NCBI GenBank assembly: GCA_964545875.1
Contig: CAZJHH010000005.1
Location: 124,001 to 188,000 of the forward strand
Source: DAIPKP01 sp964545875
GTDB lineage: Bacteria; Synergistota; Synergistia; Synergistales; Aminiphilaceae
Direction of reading: 5' to 3'
DNA length: 64,000 nt
This document shows positions 57,593 through 64,000 of this stretch, one piece after another. How positions within the stretch are numbered: position 1 is the first letter of the stretch; each line of letters opens with the position of its first letter. The position numbers and the translations under genes were made by a program. A model generated the notes under the pieces. The model worked only from the letters and a program-made list of their open reading frames with translations, was not told where the DNA came from and searched no databases.

Positions 57593-58858
57593 TTACAGCA
57601 TGGTCTGAATGGCCCCGATGATGGGCATGAATACCGCCAGCGCCACCAGTGCCACCACGCCACCTACAAAAACGATTAGAACAGGTTCAAGAATAGATGT
57701 CAACTGGGAAACTTTTTGGTCCAGCTCCAGATCGTACCAGTCCGCCACCTTGTTCATCATTTCTTCCAGTTTTCCCGTCTGTTCCCCCACCGAGAGCATG
57801 TGGGCCACCATGGGAGGAAAGATCTTGAGTTTTTTGGCGCTCTCTCCCAGGGATGCTCCCTGCTTGGCGTTGTCCCGGAGCTCTCCGAAACCCTGGGCGA
57901 TTTTCACGTTGTTCGCCACCTCCATGGTCATGTCCAGGCTCGGCAGAATGGGAACCCCCGCCTGCACCAGGGATCCCAGGGTACGCATGGTGCGGGCCAT
58001 GATGGCCTTGAAGAGGATGTCGCCGAAGACGGGGAACTTGAGCTTGAGGGTATCCACGAATCCCCGGGTGGAACGCATGCGATGCAGGAGAACGAGCACC
58101 ACCATGAGAATGACGAAGCCTCCCAGAAGAAAGGGCCATTTGTACTTGAGAAAATCCGCGAAGGCAAAAACCATGAGGGTGATTCGGGGCATTTCCGCAT
58201 TCATTCCCGCAAAGACCTTCTGAAATTTGGGAACGATCACCGTTACCATGAGGTAGAGCACTCCCGTGGCGAAGAGCATGACCACGATAGGATAGGTAAG
58301 GGCGGATTTTATCTTTCTGGCCAGGGCATCCTGTTTTTCCAGAAAGGTGGCCACCCGGTCCAGGGTGATGTCCAGGAGCCCTCCCTCTTCTCCCGCCTGA
58401 ACCATGGCGATCATGAGGGGAGAGAACTCCTTGCGCCGTTTCATGGCCACCGCCAGGGGATATCCGCCGTCGAGCAGCCGTTTGGTCTCTCCTATGGCAT
58501 CTCCCAGGCGCTTGTTGGCGGTCTGGTCCTTGAGGATGTCCAGGGCCGATGCCAGGGTGAGCCCCGAGGAAATCATGGTGGCAAGCTGGCGGAAGAAGAT
58601 GGCCTTATCCCGGACGGTGACGGTGGTAATTCTCTGGAGCCTTTCCAGCAGCGTCAGGGAAGTTTTTACACTCTTTCCCGGAGCGGTAGATCCGGGGGAT
58701 GTTTTTTTTGCGGGAGCAGCTCTCCGAACCTCCCGAACGGCGATGGGCATGAGGTTCTGGCCTCGCAGCCAGGCTGCCACCTCCTCGGGCTGATTCGCCT
58801 GGTGCTCTCCCTCCTGGATGCTGCCGTTCTTGGCTCGGGCTCGGTAGGCGTAACGCAT
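57593..58858 (-). CDS. pilC: type IV pilus inner-membrane platform protein PilC
   Basis: Polytopic platform protein on which PilB and PilT act. The 421-residue product has two repeated cytoplasmic T2SSF domains (about 82-205 and 285-405), three hydrophobic segments, and the motif FFRQLATMISSGLTLASALDIL at the start of the first domain cut to its typical pattern; GERTGKLEEMM-like GEQTGKLEEMM marks the second. GGGAGG before the ATG at 58858 fits. It sits 25 bases after pilT. Confidence 0.96.
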   Translation of the reverse strand: MRYAYRARAKNGSIQEGEHQANQPEEVAAWLRGQNLMPIAVREVRRAAPAKKTSPGSTAPGKSVKTSLTLLERLQRITTVTVRDKAIFFRQLATMISSGLTLASALDILKDQTANKRLGDAIGETKRLLDGGYPLAVAMKRRKEFSPLMIAMVQAGEEGGLLDITLDRVATFLEKQDALARKIKSALTYPIVVMLFATGVLYLMVTVIVPKFQKVFAGMNAEMPRITLMVFAFADFLKYKWPFLLGGFVILMVVLVLLHRMRSTRGFVDTLKLKFPVFGDILFKAIMARTMRTLGSLVQAGVPILPSLDMTMEVANNVKIAQGFGELRDNAKQGASLGESAKKLKIFPPMVAHMLSVGEQTGKLEEMMNKVADWYDLELDQKVSQLTSILEPVLIVFVGGVVALVALAVFMPIIGAIQTML

Positions 58859-58883
58859 CTTCTTTCCTCCCTTCGAAAAAATC

Positions 58884-59972
58884 TTACATCATTTCAAAGA
58901 CCAGGCGTTCCAGGTCTTTTCTGTCGTAGGCATATTTCTGGGCATGTTCGTAGGGAAAGAGTCCTTCCCGGACGCACCGCGCCAGATCCTGATCCATGGT
59001 ATGCATTCCTGCGGCGGCGCTGGTCTGCATGATGCTTTTTACCTGCCCCACCTTGGCTTCCCGGATGCAGTTGCGCACCCCCGGAGTGGCATAGAGCAGT
59101 TCGGTGGCACAGATGCGCCCTCCCGAGGGAAGGGGAACAAGCTGTTGGGAGCAGATGCCGATGAGAATGTGGCTGATCTGCATGCGCACCTGCTGCTGCT
59201 GATGGGGGGGAAAGACGTCGATGATGCGGTCGATGCTCTGGGGGGCATCGGGGGTATGCAGGGTGGCAAAGACGAGATGCCCCGTTTCCGCGGCGGTTAC
59301 GGCGGCACCGATGGTTTCGAGATCCCGCATTTCTCCCACCAGAATGACATCGGGATCCTGCCGCAGAGCCCGCTTGAGGGCCTCCGCGAAGGAGCTGGTG
59401 TCGCTCCCCACCTCCCGCTGGTGAATCACGGATCGTTCCGAGGAGTGGAGGTACTCTATGGGATCCTCGATGGTGATGATGTGACATCGGCGACTCATGT
59501 TGATGTGCCGGATCAGCGCCGCCAGGGTGGTGGATTTGCCGCTCCCCGTGGGGCCCGTGACGAGAAAGAGCCCCCGGAGATGCTCCGCCACTCCCTGAAG
59601 GCTTTTGGGAAGCCGCAGATCCTCCAGGGTACGGACGTTCTTGGGAATTACCCGGAGGGCCAGGGAAGGATTTCCCCGCTCGATGAAGCAGTTTCCCCGG
59701 AACCGGGATACCCGGCCTTCGGCAAAGGACATTTCAAAGCTGAAATCCATTTCGTAATGCTCTTCCACCCGCCGGACCTGTTCTTCCCGAAGAAGCTCCC
59801 GGATCATGGACCACACTTCGGAAGCCTGGAAGGCGGGGTAGGATGTCAGATATTCCAGCTCTCCGTCCTTACGCAGGGCCGGAGGAATGCCCACTCCGAG
59901 ATGGAGGTCGCTGGCATCACTCCTAAGAGTCTCTTCCAGAAGCGTCACGATAGAGGTTGTCACGTCTCTCAC
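58884..59972 (-). CDS. pilT: type IV pilus retraction ATPase PilT
   Basis: Hexameric ATPase that depolymerises pili and powers twitching. The 362-residue product has Walker A GPTGSGKST at 140-148, the Asp box ITIEDPIEY, Walker B DVILVGEMRDLET, the His box TGHLVFATLHT and a C-terminal VRNCIRE segment that matches the PilT-specific AIRNLIRE. The start is a GTG at 59972 behind GGGGGTG. It follows pilB by 42 bases. Confidence 0.95.
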   Translation of the reverse strand: MRDVTTSIVTLLEETLRSDASDLHLGVGIPPALRKDGELEYLTSYPAFQASEVWSMIRELLREEQVRRVEEHYEMDFSFEMSFAEGRVSRFRGNCFIERGNPSLALRVIPKNVRTLEDLRLPKSLQGVAEHLRGLFLVTGPTGSGKSTTLAALIRHINMSRRCHIITIEDPIEYLHSSERSVIHQREVGSDTSSFAEALKRALRQDPDVILVGEMRDLETIGAAVTAAETGHLVFATLHTPDAPQSIDRIIDVFPPHQQQQVRMQISHILIGICSQQLVPLPSGGRICATELLYATPGVRNCIREAKVGQVKSIMQTSAAAGMHTMDQDLARCVREGLFPYEHAQKYAYDRKDLERLVFEMM

Positions 59973-60014
59973 CCCCTGGGATCCTTCCGGAGAAAGATCC
60001 GGATTCTTTGTACG

Positions 60015-61685
60015 TTACGCCATCGTTACGTGAAGCACCTCTTCCAGAGTGGTTTCCCCCTCGTAGACTTTGCGCAGCCCCTGCTCCCGAAGTGTTTTCA
60101 TTCCTTCCGCCCGGGCCTGTTCATAAATATCCCGGGCGGTAGCGTTGGCCACGATGAGTTTTCGGATGGCTTCATCCACCAGCATGATTTCAAAGAGGGC
60201 GGTTCTTCCGGAGTATCCCGTTCCCCGGCAGGCGTCGCATCCCCGGGCCTTGTAGATACGGCTCCCCTTGGGGAGCATCTCGGGATCCGCAAGATTCTCC
60301 GGAACGATCATCTCCTCCCGGCAATAGACGCAGACCTTGCGGACCAGACGTTGAGCGATGGAGGCCATGAGGGAGGATGCCACCAGAAAGGGAGGAATCC
60401 CCATATCCGTAAGGCGCACCACCGTACTGGGGGCATCGTTGGTATGAAGGGTGGAAAAGACCGTGTGCCCCGTGAGAGCCGCCCGCACCGCCATTTGAGC
60501 AGTTTCGAGATCCCGGATTTCTCCGATCATGATCTTGTCCGGATCCTGCCGGAGGATGGACCGGAGAGCGCTGGCAAAGGTGAGCCCCGCCTTTTCGTTG
60601 ACGTGTACCTGGTTGATACCGTGGATGCTGTATTCCACGGGATCTTCCACGGTAATCACGTTGGATTCGGGCTGATTGATCCGCTCCAGCATGGAGTAAA
60701 GGGTGGTGGATTTGCCGCTTCCCGTGGGGCCCGTAACGAGAATGATCCCGTAAGGCACCGTGAGGATATCCTCGATGGCCCGCTTATCTTCGGGGAAGAA
60801 GCCCACTTTATCGAGCCCCACGGAAGATTGTTCCTGATCCAGAATACGAATGACGATCTTTTCGCCGTACACCGTGGGGAGAGAGGATACCCGAAAATCC
60901 ACCTTTCGGTTCTGTACTTTGAGGATTATTCGTCCGTCCTGGGGGCGCCGCTTGTCCGCGATATCCATGTTGGCCATGATCTTGATCCGGGAGGAAACCG
61001 CCGGATGACGATCCCGGGGGTACTCGTGAGCATCGAAGAGAGCCCCGTCCACCCGGAAGCGGATGCGCATGGTCTTTTCGTGAGGCTCCATGTGAATATC
61101 CGAGGTTCCTTCCCGCACCGCTTCGTTGATGAGCCGGTTCACCAGATCCACCGCAAAGGCTTCGTCCAGATAGGCCACACTGGTGGCACTATCCCGAAGG
61201 CGCTCCTCCGCGGTATCCAGCACCTCGATCTCTCCGGCCTCCTCTTCCTTTACCTGATAGATGTGGTCCAGGGCCCGGTTGATTTCCGAAAGCGTGGCAA
61301 GGTTGACATCCACCTCGTGATTGGTGTGCAGCCGGAGTTCGTCCAGAGAAAAGACGTCGAGAGGATCCGAGATGGCCACCATGAGGGTTCCGTTTCCGGT
61401 AACGGACATGGGGACCACCTTCAATCTCCGGGCCAGGTACTCCGGCACGAGCTGCAGCGCCTCGGGCATGGGGGTGAACCGGGAGAGGGAGACGATCTGT
61501 TTTTTGAGCTGGTTCCCCAGGGCTTCCACGACCTGGCGTTCCCCCACCCATCCCTTGGCGAGGAGTATCTCTCCCAAGCGCTCCCGGGTTCGTTTTTGTT
61601 CTTCCAGGGCCTGTTGGAGCTGGTCCTGGGTGATGGCCATGGCCTTGATGAGAATATCCCCAAGGCGAAGCTTTTCATCCCCCAT
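60015..61685 (-). CDS. pilB: type IV pilus extension ATPase PilB with MshEN motifs
   Basis: Hexameric ATPase for pilus assembly. The 556-residue product starts with two 24-residue MshEN-type motifs, RLG...Q at 7-30 and 36-59; the second fits the c-di-GMP-binding pattern fully, the first has Met where Gly is usual. Then come the N2 domain, Walker A GPTGSGKST at 319-327, Walker B IMIGEIRDLET, the His box and a tetracysteine zinc site (CVYC and CDAC). It begins 12 bases after a Synerg-CTERM protein gene. Confidence 0.97.
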   Translation of the reverse strand: MGDEKLRLGDILIKAMAITQDQLQQALEEQKRTRERLGEILLAKGWVGERQVVEALGNQLKKQIVSLSRFTPMPEALQLVPEYLARRLKVVPMSVTGNGTLMVAISDPLDVFSLDELRLHTNHEVDVNLATLSEINRALDHIYQVKEEEAGEIEVLDTAEERLRDSATSVAYLDEAFAVDLVNRLINEAVREGTSDIHMEPHEKTMRIRFRVDGALFDAHEYPRDRHPAVSSRIKIMANMDIADKRRPQDGRIILKVQNRKVDFRVSSLPTVYGEKIVIRILDQEQSSVGLDKVGFFPEDKRAIEDILTVPYGIILVTGPTGSGKSTTLYSMLERINQPESNVITVEDPVEYSIHGINQVHVNEKAGLTFASALRSILRQDPDKIMIGEIRDLETAQMAVRAALTGHTVFSTLHTNDAPSTVVRLTDMGIPPFLVASSLMASIAQRLVRKVCVYCREEMIVPENLADPEMLPKGSRIYKARGCDACRGTGYSGRTALFEIMLVDEAIRKLIVANATARDIYEQARAEGMKTLREQGLRKVYEGETTLEEVLHVTMA

Positions 61686-61697
61686 GACAGGCAGCTC

Positions 61698-62501
61698 CTA
61701 GAACTTTCTCGATTTTTTCAAAAATCCGTATCCCAGGGGCAGAAGCAGAAGGATTCCCCCAAAGGAAAGCGATCCCAGGGAGCAGCCGCTGCCTCCCATG
61801 GTGCCCTTTGGCAGGGTATAGAATTTCCAGATGGGCCCCGTCCAGGTCCGTCCGTCCGGAGCGGAGGCGATAATCTGCCAGTAATAGATCTGATCGTAGG
61901 CCAGATCGGGATCGTAGATCATGTCCGTGATGCCCGTAGCCACCGCAGGCATGTTGCTGCCGCTGGTTCCGAGCCGCACCGTATAGGAAAGGCCGTTTAC
62001 CAGGAGATTGCCTACAGTGCACCGCCACTGGAGGTTCTGTTCGATGGTCACCCGAGAGTTGCCCATCTCCTCGGGGTCCGTGATATCCGAAATGTCCGGA
62101 GGAGCCACGAGCTCGAAGGTAAGGGTTCCTCCGTCCCAGGTGGTAAATCTCCAGATGCTCCCCTCCAGGGTTTCCGCCGCTCTTTTCGCCACCACCTTCC
62201 AGAGGTAGGTCTGTTCGTACGCCAGGTTGGACACCGTATAGGCTTCCACGGTGAGCCCCGTTCCCCCGGATACGGGATTCTCGAGATCCTCATTGGTGGT
62301 GCCGAAGTAGATATCGTAGGTATAAAGGCTGCTAACATCTTCATCGCCACTGACAACCTGCCAAAGCAGGGTATAGCTCGTGTTGGGAATATCCGCCTGC
62401 CCATTCGTGGGAGTGACCACCTTGAGCTCCGCTCCCGAGGCCCCGGAAACCACACACATGAGAATACACACCATACCGCAGAATAACGCCCACCGCTTCA
62501 T
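61698..62501 (-). CDS. exported Synerg-CTERM protein in the pilB operon
   Basis: A 267-residue secreted protein: signal peptide ending ASGA (about residue 24), two fibronectin-III-like beta domains (about 27-122 and 128-230) each closing with an IWRF/IWKF strand, then the Synerg-CTERM signal GGSGCSLGSLSFGG, a Leu-rich helix and basic KKSRKF end. The gene lies between recA and pilB, 12 bases before pilB, so it belongs to the pilus operon. It may be a surface protein processed or exported with the pilus machinery; that is inference. GAGGTGG supports the ATG at 62501. Confidence 0.88.
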   Translation of the reverse strand: MKRWALFCGMVCILMCVVSGASGAELKVVTPTNGQADIPNTSYTLLWQVVSGDEDVSSLYTYDIYFGTTNEDLENPVSGGTGLTVEAYTVSNLAYEQTYLWKVVAKRAAETLEGSIWRFTTWDGGTLTFELVAPPDISDITDPEEMGNSRVTIEQNLQWRCTVGNLLVNGLSYTVRLGTSGSNMPAVATGITDMIYDPDLAYDQIYYWQIIASAPDGRTWTGPIWKFYTLPKGTMGGSGCSLGSLSFGGILLLLPLGYGFLKKSRKF

Positions 62502-62537
62502 ACTACCCCACCTCGCCTCGTTTTAATATTCTGGAAC

Positions 62538-63680
62538 CTACTGCTCCTCTCCGGAATCCACGTCGATATTGAGTACCCCTTCTTCAATGAGAAGATCCAT
62601 CTCCTCGGGAGATTTGAGTTCCTCTTCATCCGTTCCGGCTTCTTCTTGGGGCCCCAGAAGGAGCATATTCTCTTCCTGAAGCTTTTTATGAATACGCTGA
62701 AGAAGATCCTCGAGAATCTCTTTTTTCTCTTCCAGAAGAGCCGCAAGCTTTTCCTTGCCCTGAGCGATGGTTTCTCCGTCCAGAGCGATCCAGGAGCCCT
62801 TTTTCTTGAGGATCCCCAGCTGCAGCGCGAAGTCCACCACCGCCATTTCGTTGGGAATTCCCTTGCCGTAGACCAGGGTGGTGGAGGCGGTTCGGAAGGG
62901 AGGGGCGAGCTTGTTCTTCACCACCTTGATGTTGAGCTCGTGCCCGTAGGTTTCGTCTCCCCGGGTAAGTCCCTTACCCCGGCGCACGTCAATCCGGACG
63001 GAGGTGTAGAACTTGAGAGCCCGACCTCCCGTGGTGGTCTCCTGAGGGCCTCCGGGGCTGTATCCCGTGGAAATTTTCGCTCTAAGCTGGTTGATGAAGA
63101 TTACCAAGCTGCCGCTTCGTGAGATGGCCGAGGCGAGCCGCCGAAGAGCGTAGGACATGAGCCGGGCCTGGAGCCCCAACTGAGACTCCCCGATGTCCTT
63201 GCCGTCGATCTCCGCCTTGGGAGTAAGGGCCGCCACGGAATCCACGATGACGATATCCACCGCACCGCTGCGCACCAGAGTTTCGAGTATGAAGAGGGCC
63301 TGTTCGCCGCTGTCGGGCTGGGAGAGCAAAAGGGAGGGAACATCCACGCCGAGAGCTGCCGCAAGCCGGGGATCCAAAGCGTGTTCCGCATCGATGAAGG
63401 CGGCGGTGCCTCCGTTTTTCTGGGCCTGAGCCACCGCATGAAGGGCCAGGGTGGTTTTCCCCGTGCCTTCATGACCGAAAATCTCCACGATTCTCCCCCG
63501 GGGAAATCCGCCGACACCCAGAGCCACGTCCAGAGGAAGTATCCCCGAGGAAATCACGGGAACGGGAGTTTCCGCCCTCTCTCCAAGACGCATAATCGCC
63601 CCGTCACCGAATTTGGACTTGATGTCGTCCAGAGCCTGGGCAAGCATATCTTCTTTCGTGAGTTCCTGTTTTCGAGCCAT
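62538..63680 (-). CDS. recA: recombinase RecA
   Basis: Strand-exchange ATPase for homologous recombination and SOS induction. From the ATG at 63680 with GGAGGG upstream the product is 380 residues. Walker A reads GHEGTGKTT where GPESSGKTT is typical; the Walker B region VDIVIVDSVAAL, the DNA-binding loop ending ETTTGGRALKFY and VKNKLAPPF are intact. The C-terminus is acidic, as usual. No LexA-type box was recognised in the 49-base gap to thpR. Confidence 0.96.
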   Translation of the reverse strand: MARKQELTKEDMLAQALDDIKSKFGDGAIMRLGERAETPVPVISSGILPLDVALGVGGFPRGRIVEIFGHEGTGKTTLALHAVAQAQKNGGTAAFIDAEHALDPRLAAALGVDVPSLLLSQPDSGEQALFILETLVRSGAVDIVIVDSVAALTPKAEIDGKDIGESQLGLQARLMSYALRRLASAISRSGSLVIFINQLRAKISTGYSPGGPQETTTGGRALKFYTSVRIDVRRGKGLTRGDETYGHELNIKVVKNKLAPPFRTASTTLVYGKGIPNEMAVVDFALQLGILKKKGSWIALDGETIAQGKEKLAALLEEKKEILEDLLQRIHKKLQEENMLLLGPQEEAGTDEEELKSPEEMDLLIEEGVLNIDVDSGEEQ

Positions 63681-63729
63681 ATTTCCCTCCGTTTTCCTGC
63701 AAAATTTCACCTCTACCAAGTTGCGAAAC

Positions 63730-64000
63730 CTATGAGAGCTCGTAACTTTCGAGAGGAGAGTACCGGGGGCCCCGGGGAAGGAGTTCGCTCTTCATGAGAA
63801 GAAAGCGTTCCGTCTTCCAGGACCGACCGTAAAAAGCCGCATTTTCCAAAGCCTCCCGGGCTTCCCGGGAGATGACTCCGCCCTTGAATGCCCGGGCCAC
63901 GGTAATGTGCGGCGAATAGGAACGCTTTTCTACGTCGATACCGCACCGAACAAGAATTTTTGCCAGTTCGGCGTGCAAATTTCCAAGCTGCGCCACCTCT
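63730..64000 (-). CDS. thpR: RNA 2',3'-cyclic phosphodiesterase ThpR (5' end cut by window edge)
   Basis: 2H-superfamily phosphodiesterase (LigT-like). The visible 89 C-terminal codons run open to the right edge and contain the second HxT motif, SPHITVARAF, and a C-terminal beta strand with SELLPRGPRYSPLESY. The first HxT motif lies outside. The stop is 50 bases before recA; thpR-recA adjacency is common in several phyla. Confidence 0.88.
   Translation of the reverse strand, partial: EVAQLGNLHAELAKILVRCGIDVEKRSYSPHITVARAFKGGVISREAREALENAAFYGRSWKTERFLLMKSELLPRGPRYSPLESYELS

Noticed and set aside
58944..62486. A 1180-codon open frame on the plus strand opposite pilT and pilB
   Set aside because: It is the mirror of GC-biased codon use in pilT, pilB and the Synerg-CTERM gene; the minus-strand products match known families throughout and the plus product is His/Gly-rich without domains.
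63681..63729. LexA box upstream of recA
   Set aside because: No CGAAC-N4-GTTCG or CTGT-N8-ACAG palindrome is present in the short gap; a promoter may lie in thpR or beyond the window.

Overview
The window looks like chromosomal DNA of a Synergistota bacterium, a diderm amino-acid fermenter. The best evidence is two secreted proteins (19082-21937 and 61698-62501) whose C-termini end in the Gly-Gly-x-Gly-Cys-Ser plus hydrophobic helix plus basic tail of the Synerg-CTERM sorting signal. Gene content agrees: a ferredoxin-dependent 2-oxoacid oxidoreductase, a branched-chain amino-acid exporter pair, a TRAP-type permease of the DUF1850-linked kind, a tRNA-Sec gene, type IV pilus genes and core genes that are mostly compact and on the minus strand. 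Nearly every CDS has a clear Shine-Dalgarno sequence; GTG and TTG starts are common.

Region 1 (1-12.8 kb): a proteostasis and tRNA block. tig, clpP, clpX and lon lie in a row on the minus strand, fed by a promoter and preceded by an eight-gene tRNA operon (Ala, Pro, Gly, Arg, His, Lys, Lys, Leu) with its own consensus promoter and terminator. The ribosome-quality-control factor gene rqcH diverges from the tRNAs. rluD and ileS follow.

Region 2 (12.8-22.4 kb): accessory DNA. It holds an orphan TRAP 4TM/12TM fusion permease with DUF1850 protein, azlCD, a P1-family (DmpA-like) peptidase, two AT-rich gene-poor stretches, a 951-residue beta-helix surface protein with nine tandem repeats, and a truncated integrase sitting beside tRNA-Sec, the classic selC integration site.

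Region 3 (22.4-49.8 kb): a long housekeeping array, almost all minus strand: a SigH-type sigma factor, a ThiF-like E1 enzyme (plus strand), punA, xerD, a Nudix hydrolase that seems to need an ATT start, the four-subunit 2-oxoacid:ferredoxin oxidoreductase with a linked P-loop ATPase, fmt, def, rpsA, ispH, miaA, mutL, mutS, ruvX, alaS, mtaD, sahH, mtnA, xseA, nusB, an unknown membrane protein, an Asp23 protein and a zinc ribbon protein. mtaD, sahH, mtnA and punA together suggest a deaminating route for methylthioadenosine and S-adenosylhomocysteine salvage.

Region 4 (49.7-64 kb): efp followed upstream by a complete type IV pilus set (secretin PilQ, PilP/O/N/M, minor prepilin, two major pilins, PilC, PilT, PilB), a Synerg-CTERM protein cotranscribed with pilB, recA and thpR (partial). 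A 600-base gap in the pilus locus carries an array of hairpins with GGA-containing loops followed by a strongly pyrimidine-rich tract, which may be a CsrA-sponge-like RNA or regulated 3' region. PilB carries two MshEN c-di-GMP-binding type motifs.
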